Shown here: in pieces, positions 35,401 through 46,180 of the stretch | Layout: each line of letters starts with the position of its first letter | Position numbering within the stretch: position 1 is the first letter of the stretch | From: Spongilla lacustris | Taxonomy: Eukaryota; Porifera; Demospongiae; Spongillida; Spongillidae | NCBI GenBank assembly: GCA_949361645.1 | Contig: OX442429.1 | Location: 4,381,147 to 4,445,146, forward strand | Length of the DNA: 64,000 nt | Direction: 5' to 3' | The notes under the pieces: model-generated | The model's database searches: none | The model's input: the letters and a program-made list of their open reading frames with translations, nothing else | Told to the model about the DNA's origin: nothing | Program-made: the position numbers and the translations under genes

Positions 35401-37410
35401 ATGGCTCCTGGTCTACAGTGTGGCAATCGTGTGAAAGCAAACGCGGTCACTGTTCTCGGTGCTCGACGAGCAGGAAGCGTGTTTGGACCATGGGCAAAAC
35501 AAAAGGAGGTACACGGATACATTGTGGAAGTAGTAGGTTGTGGTCGGGGACGAAAACTCAAGGTTAAGTGGGATGAGTGCGACGGCGTCTTCATTTTGGC
35601 ACCACGTGCTTTGCAACTAGATGACACGGCTTCTTTAGAGGACAGCGATGAAGATACCCATTCTGACACAGACGCTGGGTCTGACTCTGAATCGGAAGAC
35701 AATTTGGGCGTTCCAGAGCCGGCAGAGGAGGTGGAGTCTGATTTATTGAAGCCGCATGGAACAAATTGGGAGGTCAAGCCTGATGGAGTCGTTGTTGACT
35801 ACTTCCAAGGTTCTCAGAGTATGTTCAAGCTTATCTGGGACTCTGAAAATCCTGATGGACACAAAAATCCATATGACTATTTTTGTTTGATGTTTCCCAT
35901 GAGTGATGTTCCAGATTGGATTGAGAAGACGAATTCCCGCTTAAGTGAGCTGAAACGCAGGCCTCTCAGTACAGCAGAGTACTTCCGCTTTTGGGGTGTG
36001 ATTTTAGCCATTAGCATAGGGTCTGAAAAGAACAGACGTGCGTACTGGATGGAGGAGTCTGAAGGTGAGTCTGCCCGTCTTTTCCAACCCCCTGCATTTG
36101 GTTCACGTTTTGGAATGGGCTTGCGTCGCTTTGAAGATATTTTGAGGTGTCTTTGTTTTGGTGATGATGATCCTGCTGACCGTTGGGGACCAATTCGACC
36201 CCTTATCAAAGCTCTTAACAGGAGACGACAGGAGAAAGTAATTCCATCTTACATCCTTGTTGAAGACGAATTAATGTCGTCCTGGATCAGTAGGAAGCAA
36301 GACAGAACAACGGATGGAATTCCTCATCTCACTAAAATAATTCGAAAGCCAAAAGGAGTTGGGACAGAAGTAAAGTGCATTGCTGATGGTGTGACTGGAA
36401 TTATGCTTCAACTTGAAGTGTGTGAAGGAAAAGAAGCCGAATCAAGGAAAAAATGGTCCCATTTGCCTTCTGGAACTGCACAAACATTGAGGCTCACTGA
36501 ACATTGGCATAATTCAGAAAGAATTGTCATTGGTGACTCTGCATTTTCATCTGTGACTACTGCAATTGAGTGCTATAAGTGTGGTCTGTTCTATACTGGA
36601 GTCCTGAAAACAGCGTCACGAGAGTATCCAAGAGACTATCTAAATGATACATCAAAATACACCAGCAGGGGTGATCACATTTGCCTGACGTCGACAATTG
36701 ATGGCTGTTCACTTATTGCACTTGGATGGAAGGATAAGACGGTGAAAACATTTGTTTCTACATGTGGTACAACTCTACCAGGAAAGCCACACCAAAAGCA
36801 CAGATACAGTCATAGTGGTGCCATAATCACCACTGAAGTACAACGCCCACAGCTTGCCTCGCAGTATTTCAGTGCAGCAGGCAAAATTGACACACATAAT
36901 CACCTTCGACAAGGATTGCTTGGTGTTGAAGAGGCATGGGGTACTCAAACATGGTGGCATCGCTTGGTGGCAACAATGTTTGGAGGGACTGTTGTTGATG
37001 CAATGTTATCTTATAACTATGAGCAGAATGCTTCATTGTCTGTTACTGAATTTGCTAGCAATCTTGCTATGTTGTTGATTTTTAACCAGCTTGATGGTCA
37101 TGATGTGGAAGAAGGGAGGCGACGATCATCTGATTTTTTGCAGTCTCCTGTTGCATTAGTTCCTGTGCAATTTAGTGCTCACCCATTGAGGCGATTGTCA
37201 CAGCTAAAAGCATACGATGGCACGAAAGGATCTAAAGAAGGTGTGCGCCGAAAATGCTCTGTGTGCGCAACTCAAGGGGAGAGGCATAATACTCATTATT
37301 ACTGCGTCTCATGTTCTGATGAGTCAAGCAATTCCATTGTTGTTGTGTGTGGGCATGGCACCCTCCGTGGGACTACCTGCCACACAATTCACTGTTTGAA
37401 TGCCAAGTAG
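35401..37410 (+). CDS. piggyBac transposase, intact
   Basis: DDE transposase that cuts and pastes at TTAA in the nucleus. I chose ATG 35401 (MAPGLQCGNRVK, 669 aa) because upstream in-frame sequence lies in the subterminal repeats; the frame is open from 35248. Order: N-terminal DNA-interaction-like region (HGYIVEVVG, LKVKWDECDG), acidic Asp/Glu/Ser stretch (about residues 78-110), then the DDE_Tnp_1_7 core with SRLSELKRRPLSTAEYFRFW. The three likely catalytic aspartates are in ILVEDELMSSW, IVIGDSAFSS and GKIDTHNHLRQ. C-terminal Cys/His zinc domain: CSVCATQGERHNTHYYCVSC, then VCGH. No stop or frameshift. Confidence 0.93.
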   Translation: MAPGLQCGNRVKANAVTVLGARRAGSVFGPWAKQKEVHGYIVEVVGCGRGRKLKVKWDECDGVFILAPRALQLDDTASLEDSDEDTHSDTDAGSDSESEDNLGVPEPAEEVESDLLKPHGTNWEVKPDGVVVDYFQGSQSMFKLIWDSENPDGHKNPYDYFCLMFPMSDVPDWIEKTNSRLSELKRRPLSTAEYFRFWGVILAISIGSEKNRRAYWMEESEGESARLFQPPAFGSRFGMGLRRFEDILRCLCFGDDDPADRWGPIRPLIKALNRRRQEKVIPSYILVEDELMSSWISRKQDRTTDGIPHLTKIIRKPKGVGTEVKCIADGVTGIMLQLEVCEGKEAESRKKWSHLPSGTAQTLRLTEHWHNSERIVIGDSAFSSVTTAIECYKCGLFYTGVLKTASREYPRDYLNDTSKYTSRGDHICLTSTIDGCSLIALGWKDKTVKTFVSTCGTTLPGKPHQKHRYSHSGAIITTEVQRPQLASQYFSAAGKIDTHNHLRQGLLGVEEAWGTQTWWHRLVATMFGGTVVDAMLSYNYEQNASLSVTEFASNLAMLLIFNQLDGHDVEEGRRRSSDFLQSPVALVPVQFSAHPLRRLSQLKAYDGTKGSKEGVRRKCSVCATQGERHNTHYYCVSCSDESSNSIVVVCGHGTLRGTTCHTIHCLNAK

Positions 37411-38335
37411 TTCATTTCAAGATCAAACTGGATACTGCTTGTATCACTTTATAAAATGTTTACTTTTGACTCTAGGCCTGATCGCACTTTATTTTCACAA
37501 ACGTTTTAATTTACTACTGAAATTAATATGACGGAGAACATGTGTGCATCTGTACATAGTGAGACAATTGTTCCATTCATATTCAGAAGCACATGCACCC
37601 TTCGATTCCTTAGAATATGTACATGTATCTAGCTGCAACTAGTAAAGTATATGATATACGTAGCTAGTACTTAGGTATAGGGTGCAGGGATCGCGCGTTT
37701 CCCTTCTCTTATTCCACCCGTCACGTCCATCCGAGCTTTTTTTTTTTTCCTTGGGTTTAGCGGGAACCAAATATATATTGTTCTTGCAGCTACATCTCCA
37801 CATTTTGCAATCAAGCCACCTTGAAACCGATAGGCAGCGTCAAGCAACCTTTTCCCTGTGCAACTGAAAACGTGGAATGAAAGTGTTGTTCTTAAATTTT
37901 TATCTCCAATGATTTGAAGTGGGCCAGTTCCCGGGAACCGTACGTATATTTGCATCGAAAAGTAGTCTTCGCATCGCATAGGCTCACCTTTAAGTGCTCA
38001 CATATCTTACAACTTTCCTTATGAATGAGGCTGACATCCATGGGTAGTAAACAGAACTCCTTGTACTATTTATCTATACTATTGTAATGATCTTTTGTTT
38101 AGTAAATTTTTACAAGCATTGTATCAAATGTGGTTCCCGGGCGGGAACCTAGGTTCCCGCCCCGTTCCCGCTGCTCGTTCGTACATTAATGTGCACAATG
38201 GCAGCGATTCAGCAACAGCTGCGAGCACATGCAGCCGTACAGGTATGGACCAACGTACACTGAGCTGAATGCCGGCAAGAACTGCCTCTAGTGAGGCTGC
38301 ACCGCCAAGAAATATCAAGTAACAAGTTCGGTATG

Positions 38336-38450
38336 AAGAATGAAGACTACCACAATCGTTGTCCTTCGTGCCATCTTCTTCTGACAAAGCGTATCGATCG
38401 GCCGGGTTGCAACTTGATACGCGCTTAAGGGCAAGGATTGTGGCAGTATT
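38336..38450. repeat. Imperfect hairpin beside foldback MITE
   Basis: GAATGAAGACTACCACAATC near 38338 pairs imperfectly with GATTGTGGCAGTATTCATTC near 38436. Another small foldback sequence, unrelated to the MITE arms. Confidence 0.65.
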
Positions 38451-38462
38451 CATTCTTGCTGG

Positions 38463-38565
38463 TGCTTAATCGCTGCCATTGCACGTGCATATAAAGACAG
38501 CCTTTTAAACGCTTTTCTTTCTCTTTTAGGCCATGCCAAAGCCAATCGCCCCTCCCACTTTTTGT
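38463..38565 (+). repeat. Partial copy of the foldback MITE arm
   Basis: CGCTGCCATTG, CTTTTAAACGCTTTTCTTTC and CGCCCCTCCCACTTTT follow the same order as the left arm at 34955-35031, in direct orientation. A second, truncated copy. Confidence 0.75.
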
Positions 38566-38659
38566 TCACTTTTTGAGTCCTCAAAATTTACTTTCTAACT
38601 TTTTGAGTACTCAATTCACAGGTATTTAGAGACGCACAGTATTGTGTACTTGCAGATCA

Positions 38660-39551
38660 GGAGCACAAATGATGTTTACGATGACGACATTGTGAATGAA
38701 CTTAAACTCACCCATAGAAACTATACCTGAGAAGAAATTATTGTATTGGTATTAACACACAACCTCCTCGTAAAAGTGACACCCATGATGGACCAGTTTA
38801 TTCAAGGTCTCCATAGTCTACAAGTACATCGTTACATAAAGGAGTACCCCAAAGAGATGAGAGATTTTTTTGTCCCACAAGCCGCCGCACTGACAAGTGG
38901 TAAATAATGTGCTGCAAGGTAGATATTTTTGTATACTTCTTACACATTAAATTTTTACACATTATTAAAAATTTAATGATGTGTTGTCACAATGTATTTT
39001 AATGGCACAGCAGCCAACATTAGAAGTATTTAACTAGTACAAAACTACTAGTGTGGTACATACAGTATAACAAATTGGTAACACACTTTGCATTAAGCAA
39101 TTATCAGTGTTGAGTTCTGCTTATGTTATATACATACATAGATATTTTTATCTCGTTAATGGATGTAAGATTCGCAAACAAAGAATCACCTTGGAGAATG
39201 AAACAGGAGCAGGCGTACATCCATTTCGTGAATGTTGTAGATGAGTGTGAAGGTATGTTAACATTTCAATGTATAGTTGTAAATAGAATTGCTCATACAT
39301 ATTATAGCTGATGAAGTACCTGGATGTAGTTTGGGAGACATCCTCATTTTTTTCACTGGGGCATCTGAAGTGCCACGAACTGGGTTTGATGCTAATCCAA
39401 ATATTTAATTTGAGGCAAACGCCAACACATTGGTTACAGCCTCTGCCTGTGGATGCCAATTGAGGTTGCTGACTGTTCACGAAGATTATGCATCCTTCAA
39501 AGAGCATGTACTCATGTCCATCAAAGGGAATGATGGATTCAGACTGACGTG
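38660..39551 (+). pseudogene. HECT-type ubiquitin ligase, C-terminal relic
   Basis: Family role: HECT ligases transfer ubiquitin through a C-lobe cysteine. MMDQFIQGLHSLQVHRYIKE (38788 on), ending LTSGK, resembles the upstream helical region of G2E3-like HECT proteins. Exon 39142-39252 (acceptor …CATAG) contains ISLMDVRFANKESPW and HFVNVVDECE. Exon 39308-39551 contains GDILIFFTGASEVPRTGF and NANTLVTASACGCQLRLL, ending GNDGF, colinear with the HECT C-lobe. An in-frame TAA follows SANPNI-like residues at about 39408. Earlier frames are broken and the N-lobe is missing. Dead or very divergent. Confidence 0.65.
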
Positions 39552-42500
39552 ACTTGAATTTCAGTGTCCATCAATCATTTCCTTTGTTGGACATGAGAAT
39601 ATATTCTTTGAAAGAACTATCTTCAATGTTTGTTTTGTGTATGTATGTCTCACCAATAATCAATAGAACAGTAGTCAACTCATCATTTTCTTTTCGTATG
39701 TCCACTATCTTCAGTGTTTTGTTTTTGTGTACGTAGGTCTATCAGTTTCACCAATTATCAATACAGAATTGAAACGTAAAGATGCACTTCATTTCCATGC
39801 CCCCTCAGAAATACAGCTATTGGACAATATAAAACTCTTTTCAGGGACTAAGGGCATAGCCCACCAACAAGACAGAATACACTCGCCAAGTATAAGCCAT
39901 GAAGCTTAGTAAACTCTACGGGGGCTACTTCCGTCTCACACCGGAGGCATGAGACTTGACGGCTATGTAATACATACCCGATGAATCCAGCTGTACGCAT
40001 CAATGAACCGCTGATCTAGAACCAGTGAGGTCAATTCGTAACGGCATAAAGTGCAGGTTAAGATGGATGGAAGCACAAACGGCATAGGATTGGAATGGAG
40101 AAAGGGTTCGTTGCTTGCCATATATAGCGCAAAAAAGAAATTGGAATACACCTACCTGAAATATGCATGGTAGACCTATCCGATGAATCCAGCTGTCCGG
40201 TCAATGAACTGCTGATCTAGTGGAAATAGTTCTATTTGTAGAGCACTGAAAAACATACAGTGTGTGTGTAAATGTTTTTGTTTATAATACACCATTCTGA
40301 TCTGGGAACGAGATGCTGCGCTGCGTCACCGAGTGCTGCGCTGCACGTGATTCTGTGGTCTTAATTATGGCACTAATCACCTCCCGTACCCACCAGTTTA
40401 GCTTCAGGCATTGGCTATAAAAATGTATGTGCCCACTCTGTACTACATGCATGTTTGTATTTGTCTACTCCTTACTACATGATTATCTTATTTGTATTAC
40501 CTGAGCCAGTTAGTTACGTTCAGCGTTTTGATTCCATTGTGACACAAAGTGAAATTCTAATCGCATGTGTTTCCATTATTGCACTCATTATTTGGTGTCA
40601 CATGGTGTCATGGAGAAAAAGATCAAGACTAGGAAATGCCTCAGTATTTCGGGACAATTGAAGCTAGTTTATTAAATCAAGCTAGGTAAGCCAAAAAAGG
40701 ATGCAGCTATTAATTTTGGTGTGAGCAAAGCTCAGGCGTACAAAGTTTTCAAATTCAAAAATAATCTAAAGAAATTAGTAGACACTGGCTTGGTCCAAAT
40801 CCATGGTTTTTTATCTCCATCATGCGTTGCCAGCGATACCAGTGGAAATATTCATGTCACTTGCCAGAATTCAAATAGTATCAAAGTATTTCCCTGGGAA
40901 GGTTGCTATGTCAGAATATTATACTTTTGACACTTCAGTCGAAGATAGTAGTAAACAAACCAATACATAAGGATATGGCTGAAGCCATTTTTGAATGGTT
41001 TTGCTCCTTGCAAACATTCACTGGATCTGTGTCTTGAGAATTAATATGTGCTAAAGCCATGTATGAGGCCAAGGGCTGGTTTTGTGATATGAAATGACCA
41101 GATTGGTCACTGCCGATGGCGTCATATGGAGAGGTATACGGCTCATGAGGAAGTTGAGATCCTTCGTAGTTCTCTCTCCATATACAATCCCAACAATGTA
41201 TGCATGAGCTAGGCCTATTTTACAAGTCTATCCCACAGTAAAGTTATTTGCTTCAGTATGAAGGAGATAAAAGGCAGCGTGGCCGGGGTACTAAAAGAGA
41301 ATGAAAGCAAAGACCTGCTTAACTGTGATCTGTCAAACGCTAATGGTACTGTGAAGATCCACATTGTATTAGTGGCTATGTCTTCCCTATTTTTCCCAAC
41401 GAAGCATTTGGTGTGACAAAATTATATTTAGGAGGTGGTGGCGTGAAGTATTTTTATCAAAAGTTCAAAGGTAACAGGAGAGTATTGGATGGCATCAGTG
41501 GCCATGATGAAGGTTGTATGGATTCCCTTTAGTAAGAAAATATATTTTAATTGCCTCCTAATTTTACAAGCATTCACCAACCTTAGTTGCATAGGGTTAG
41601 GATAAGTACATTTGCAGGCTCTAATCTTTGGCACATCAACATCCTGCAGGATTAAAGTATGGCCGCACCACTACATGTGGGAGATGCTCTTGTCATACTT
41701 AAAGATGCATGGGACAACATCTCCTCATTGCAGCAAGAAGCAGTAATAATAATAAGCACATTGGAACCGATGCACTGAATTACATGAACTGACAGCAGTG
41801 TAGTTTGACCAAACATGCTAGCATCACCAATGATGCTAGCTTGAAAATAGAATGAAGAAAACTGAGGGCATAGATGTAGATGAAGAAGACATATATATGA
41901 AGACGAATCAGAGTTACAGGCACAGGAAAGGTATCACTCCTTACTCAAGCATGTGAATGGATTAAATTTAGTTGGTGTGAAAACGAAATGACACCAAGAT
42001 AATGGAAACTGCCAGATAATTGTGTTCATATGTGCATATAACTTACATCTCCTATTAGTTATACTTGAATGGTTTGGTTTTGCCCCTTATTTTCACTGAG
42101 CTACACCATATTATCATATCCATTGACATGTACAAATGATTTACCAAGTATAAATTAAACAATCAATCCACCATAAGAAGTAGGCAGGAGGTGTATAAGG
42201 AAATGTAATCTTTAGTGGTTGGAGAAAATGGGTGGATTACAAAACGCTATATACTCACAACAGTCCAATGAAAAGTATAAGCGATAATGAAGTTTGTATG
42301 GTTATATTTAAAAGGTGCAATGAATGTTGCATATTTTCTCCCTGAGCAAGGCATGGAACTTTACAATGTGCTAGTCGCCCCTATACTGCTGCTGCTCTAA
42401 AGCTGACATCTTTTAAGTGCTCAGTGGAGCATATGATTGGTTTAGCTATCCCATGCAGAGGTGCAAGGTATGCTGTCCATTATTGTTTCTATCAGCTGCT

Positions 42501-42607
42501 CCACTTGTTATCATTCAATATAGGGCTGTAATATTCATAAGTCATTTTGTACAACACAGTAGACGAAAACAGGAATTGGGTAGTAATCCAGCAGGCACAT
42601 AAAAGCA
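39552..42607. other. Fragments and repeats, no intact gene
   Basis: Two imperfect direct repeats: about 39615-39670 with 39704-39770, and 39978-40020 with 40180-40220 (CGATGAATCCAGCTGT). A frame at 40455-40661 has a plausible membrane segment (ILIACVSIIALIIWC) followed by WRKRSRLG, but no context. Short frames from 41259 and 41659 read smoothly but are unrecognised and stop early. Confidence 0.4.
40690..40930 (+). pseudogene. Helix-turn-helix-like fragment
   Basis: KPKKDAAINFGVSKAQAYKV resembles the CENP-B/Tigger-type N-terminal helix-turn-helix (KxxIAxxxGVSKSTV). It is followed by ASDTSGNIHVTCQNSNSIKVF, which looks like one NHL-type repeat. The pairing is odd and may be chance juxtaposition. 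Ends with a stop at 40930; no transposase core follows. Confidence 0.35.
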
Positions 42608-42916
42608 GTGATAATACATAGTCCCACACAAGAACCTCCACTAGCTACCATACAGCTATTATCAGCCATTGAGGAACTGCAATGTCCTATTGCCTTTAAG
42701 CAATACAGCTCCCATGCATGTGGTAAGTTTGTGTGTGCCACCTGTCTAATACAATGGGCCCATTATCCATGTTGTTACAAGACTTCACCTCTGGAATGTG
42801 CACTCATTACATGTCAGCCTGCCCCTAGAATGGTGCAACTGTTGCTGCATGATGTAATAGTGGTATGTGCATCATGTAAAAGAAGCATCAAGGCTATTGA
42901 GTATAACACACAATGA
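42608..42916 (+). CDS. RING-like zinc-finger fragment
   Basis: About 100 codons. CPIAFKQYSSHACGKFVCATC then CC resembles a degenerate C3HC4 RING (the second Cys of the first pair is missing). The next part, PAPRMVQLLLHDVIVVCASC, ends in a further Cys pair and the stop comes soon after. The order RING, linker, helix, Cys-pair finger is reminiscent of the RAG1 N-terminal RING-ZFA unit, and equally of TRAF-type proteins. No RAG1 catalytic core is nearby. No partner exons identified. Confidence 0.35.
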   Translation: MIIHSPTQEPPLATIQLLSAIEELQCPIAFKQYSSHACGKFVCATCLIQWAHYPCCYKTSPLECALITCQPAPRMVQLLLHDVIVVCASCKRSIKAIEYNTQ

Positions 42917-43384
42917 ACATTGTGAAGTCAGCAAGTAAGAGATGCAACTAGTCAGTATGTGTTCATACTGGGGGAAAAGTAGGCTTCATATTAAAATGAT
43001 CAGTTGTATGGTGTTTCATTCCATTTCTATTTAAAGCCCCTGAGACTTGCATTCACTCTATCAATCTGTGTACAAATTTAAAGTATGTAACGAATATCAT
43101 GGAGTCCTAGAGTAATGTAGAAACAAAATCAAAGGCAACATCGTGCAGAACGATGAGGACAAACCAGCTTCAGTAAGACAAACCACATTGGTTGGTAGTA
43201 AGTTCTCATCGTGGTTAACAGTCTTGCCCATTCATTTTGACCTGTCAGCAACTGAATTTCGTGACTCCTTGGCACTAAGAAACAATAGTTCAAGAAGCCA
43301 AAAATGCGTGGCTTAGCTTCTCTGGTAGCAGATCACTGCATTTGAGGGGTATGGCAGCCCCAAACAGTTGCACTGTTTGATATA

Positions 43385-43799
43385 CAAGAGACGAGCAGGG
43401 ACCAAACCATGGGATCCAAAAAGCCTCGTATGTCATAAAGTGTGGTACTAACCTGGGAAGAGGAAGAAGAATATGCAAGACAGCGGGGTGGGTACTTCCG
43501 CTCTCGGCCAAGGCTGCCAAGAACACCAAGAGCTGCGGCCGAGGGTGGAAGTCCGTGTGGCAAGAGACGAGCAGGGACCAAACCATGGGATCCAAAAAGC
43601 CTCGTATGTCATAAAGTGTGGTACTAACCTGGGAAGAGGAAGAAGAATATGCAAGACAGCGGGGTGGGTACTTCCGCTCTCGGCCAAGGCTGCCAAGAAC
43701 ACCAAGAGCTGCGGCCGAGGGCGGATGTCCGCAAGGCAAGAGACGAGCAGCAGATCAAACCTTGGGAGTGAAAAAACCACGGATGTCATAAAGTGTGGT
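43385..43799. repeat. 176-bp tandem repeat, 2.4 copies
   Basis: Units 43385-43560, 43561-43736 and a partial 43737-43799, each starting CAAGAGACGAGCAG. The first two are near-identical. Frames are open on both strands across the repeat; neither shows a domain. It directly precedes the Penelope-like relic. Confidence 0.9.
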
Positions 43800-43895
43800 G
43801 TAGGTGGTGATGATGATGATGGCTTGTGGTTGTTGTGTTACTGTTAGTGGCATTTGGAGTTGTAGGGTTTTCTGATGTGGTAATACTTTTGTGAT

Positions 43896-44800
43896 ATGGA
43901 GGATAACTCCCTAGACAATAATAAAGCTGACAATGGTAATACTATTGTGATACAAAATCACAAAGACTATGCTTTGGCAGGCTTTAAACATCTGAGTGAT
44001 GAGAAAGTCTACAAATAATTAAATGTAGACATCACACCTGAGGTCTGCATGAAACTAAATGCATTCCTTAAAAAGACTCTATGATGAGGGTCTCATTAAC
44101 AAAGAAATGATGGAGTATTGTACTTCTCCTAATAGAGTGAGAACATCAAGAATATATTTCTTGTCTTGCTCAAAGTCCATAAGAACCCGATGGGTATCCG
44201 TTCAATTGTAAATGGCATTAACTATGCTACGGAATTTTTGTCAGTTTGTTGACATACATGTATGGTTGCAGCCACTCATGCAAAAGCCGGCTTCATACAT
44301 AAGGGATAGCACTCATTTTATAAAAATGATTGAGGAAACACCTTTCCCAAAGGACTGCCTATTAGCATCCTTTGATGTCTCACCCCTTTACACAAATATT
44401 GTTCCTGGAGATGGCATAGAGAGTGCAATCAATGCCCTTCATAGTACATATGCTACAAATGAAGACCAACCTCCACCCAAGGTCATTGGAGATATGCTCA
44501 GATTTATTCTGACGCACAATGTCATTGAGTTTGAAGGGAAATTTTTTCTTGAGCTCCAAGGATGTACGTACTATGGGAAGCAAGTGCTTCCCATCATATG
44601 CATGCATCTTTATGGGAGATGTTATGGGAGATGTTGACAAACATCTACTTTTCCTAGCAGACAAAATTCTGTTTTGGAAATGATACATTTATGATATTTT
44701 CTACTAGTGTACAATGGCAGCACAAATATGAAAGTAATTAATGAGGTCTATGAGACAATCAAATTTACCTGTGAACAAATCGACTTTTGGACACCACGGT
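43896..44800 (+). pseudogene. Penelope-like element reverse transcriptase (decayed)
   Basis: Colinear fragments across frames: YALAGFKHLSDEKVYK, VDITPEVCMKLNAFLKK, LKVHKNPMGIR (about 44170-44200), then the longest frame 44212-44637 with FIKMIEETPFP and LLASFDVSPLYTNI (motif A, with the catalytic Asp in FDV). Motif C has decayed to YIYDIF with stops around it at about 44680. KVHKNPMGIRPI and DVSSLYTNIP-type blocks are characteristic of Penelope-like RTs. The GIY-YIG nuclease part was not found. Confidence 0.8.
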
Positions 44801-44867
44801 GTTTAAGGGGCCTAATTTGAAAAGACTGGTTAAAACCCTTGTCAAACCAACTAATAAACAATTGTAT

Positions 44868-44990
44868 GGGACCTGGAGGGCTAGCATCAACTGTGTTTGG
44901 TGGGCAAAGCCTGGGCAAGGTGTGAATGGGGCCTGGAGGGCTAGCATCAACCGTTTTGGTGGGGCTTTTGCGGGGTTCATGTGCTGTGAC
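44868..44990 (+). repeat. 60-bp direct repeat, two units
   Basis: CCTGGAGGGCTAGCATCAAC occurs at about 44872 and again 60 bases later, with partly diverged remainder. Confidence 0.85.
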
Positions 44991-45809
44991 GAGTTAATAA
45001 AGCTAAAGTGTAACGACATCACTTTTAATGATCAGATTAGATGAAACTATGCTCCCTCCGGAGTGATTTATAGGTGCTATGCACATGACATATAGCCATG
45101 TGGAAGGTATATAAGGGGTGAGTGAGCAATGAATATTCAGTCTACGTGTCGTGCAGAGCCAGTGGACTTTTTCAGTACTGTATTTTGTAGTTGTGTATTT
45201 ATGGTCTATACACTTGTTATCCAATCAGACAGGGTCATTCCTTAACATCAGAACCAGATGATAGCCGGCAGCAACCGACAGATGTTGTTCTGAATTTTAT
45301 GTTATGTACATGTACACTTGTTCTTTGTTTCTGAATGTGCTTGGGTGGTGCTAGGATTGAGGTTATTTTTCCGTAACATGTGGATTTTCCCTTATGAGGG
45401 TTTCACCACAAGGGGGTTTTCTTGCGTGATTGAACATTATCCTAGTTATAAAAATTGATTTTTGTGCACGTAATGATTCCATAATGATTTTGCGCGCTTC
45501 TTTTCCTGCATGTGCATCCTTCCTGCTAATGATTTGACAGCTTCCGACTGTCGAGGTACGTGCTGTAGGCCTATAGCAATAAGAGATTTAACAGATCGCA
45601 TCAATTTGCAAGACGTCACAAAAGAATTTATAGTCGTGATTATTTAGGCTCATTTACTGTGTAACTTGTGCGCATTTTAATATGCATTTACACATGTACA
45701 CAAACATCATTATCACTTAGATGTTTAACAAATTTTGGGTCAGTTTAAATGACTTTAATTATTGTCGCTTTTAGAGCCCCCCCCCAATCTTATATACCTT
45801 CCACCGCCG
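44991..45809. other. No gene recognised
   Basis: AT-rich. Nothing supportable except a short C run near 45777-45785. Confidence 0.5.
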
Positions 45810-46070
45810 CTGTTATTCCTTATGACCCTAAGCTACAGCTACGTCTGGCAGCAGATGCCTCAGCGTATGCATGGACTTGGAGCGCTCATATTACATGAGT
45901 GGCTGATGGCAGTGAAAGCATAGCCTTTGCATCACGCACACTGGTACCAGCAGAACATCACTTGCTCACCTTGAAAAAGACGCGTTAGCCTTAATATGTG
46001 GTATAAAGAAATTTCATCAATATCTATATGGGTGTAAGTGTATCCTAGTGACAGATCATAAAGGCTTCAC
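45810..46070 (+). pseudogene. Ty3/Gypsy RNase H fragment
   Basis: YDPKLQLRLAADASAYAWTW, then IAFASRTLVPAEHHLLTL and KKFHQYLYG-like residues followed by TDHK, are colinear with Gypsy RNase H (DASxxGLGA … AFASRTL … E). The second conserved Glu region is frameshifted and the flanking RT and integrase are missing. Confidence 0.7.
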
Positions 46071-46133
46071 ATGAACATGGAAATGCAGATAGACCAGGAT
46101 TAGGTGTTAATTATCTAGCTTTCAATCCCTCTA

Positions 46134-46180
46134 CAGGAGCGGATCCGGGGTTTGGAGGTTGAAACCCCCCCTTTTGTCCT
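46134..46180 (+). mobile_element. hAT-MITE terminus-like sequence
   Basis: CAGGAGCGGATCCGGGGTTTGG followed by a C run. It matches the CAGGGGCGGATCCAGG-type ends seen at 49080-49098, 52487-52500, 56928 and 57925-57940. The partner end was not located. Confidence 0.5.

Larger units (their letters stand above)
35115..38189 (+). mobile_element. piggyBac transposon, complete
   Basis: Bounded by TTAA at 35115-35118 and 38186-38189. Inside these, 15-bp inverted termini TGTACGAACGCGCAG (35119-35133) and its complement at 38171-38185 match at 14 of 15 positions. About ten subterminal GTTCCCGC/GCGGGAAC words lie at both ends. One intact transposase ORF. Total about 3.07 kb. All hallmarks of an autonomous element. 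Confidence 0.93.
34828..38321. mobile_element. Foldback MITE split by a piggyBac insertion
   Basis: Left arm 34828-35031, right arm 35045-35118 continued at 38186-38321. Left GGCGGTGCAGCCTCACTAGA pairs with TCTAGTGAGGCTGCACCGCC at about 38289-38308. Inner arms CACCCCTCCCAC and GTGGGAGGGGTG face each other around 35040. Without the insert the element is about 420 bp. A TTAA at about 34966 in the left arm corresponds to the TTAA target in the right arm. Confidence 0.85.

Noticed and set aside
36775..36960. Short frames on both strands inside 35401-37410
   Set aside because: Shadows of the intact piggyBac transposase.
43290..43847. Open frames on both strands of the 176-bp repeat
   Set aside because: Both strands equally open and repetitive; no domain or start supports either as a gene.
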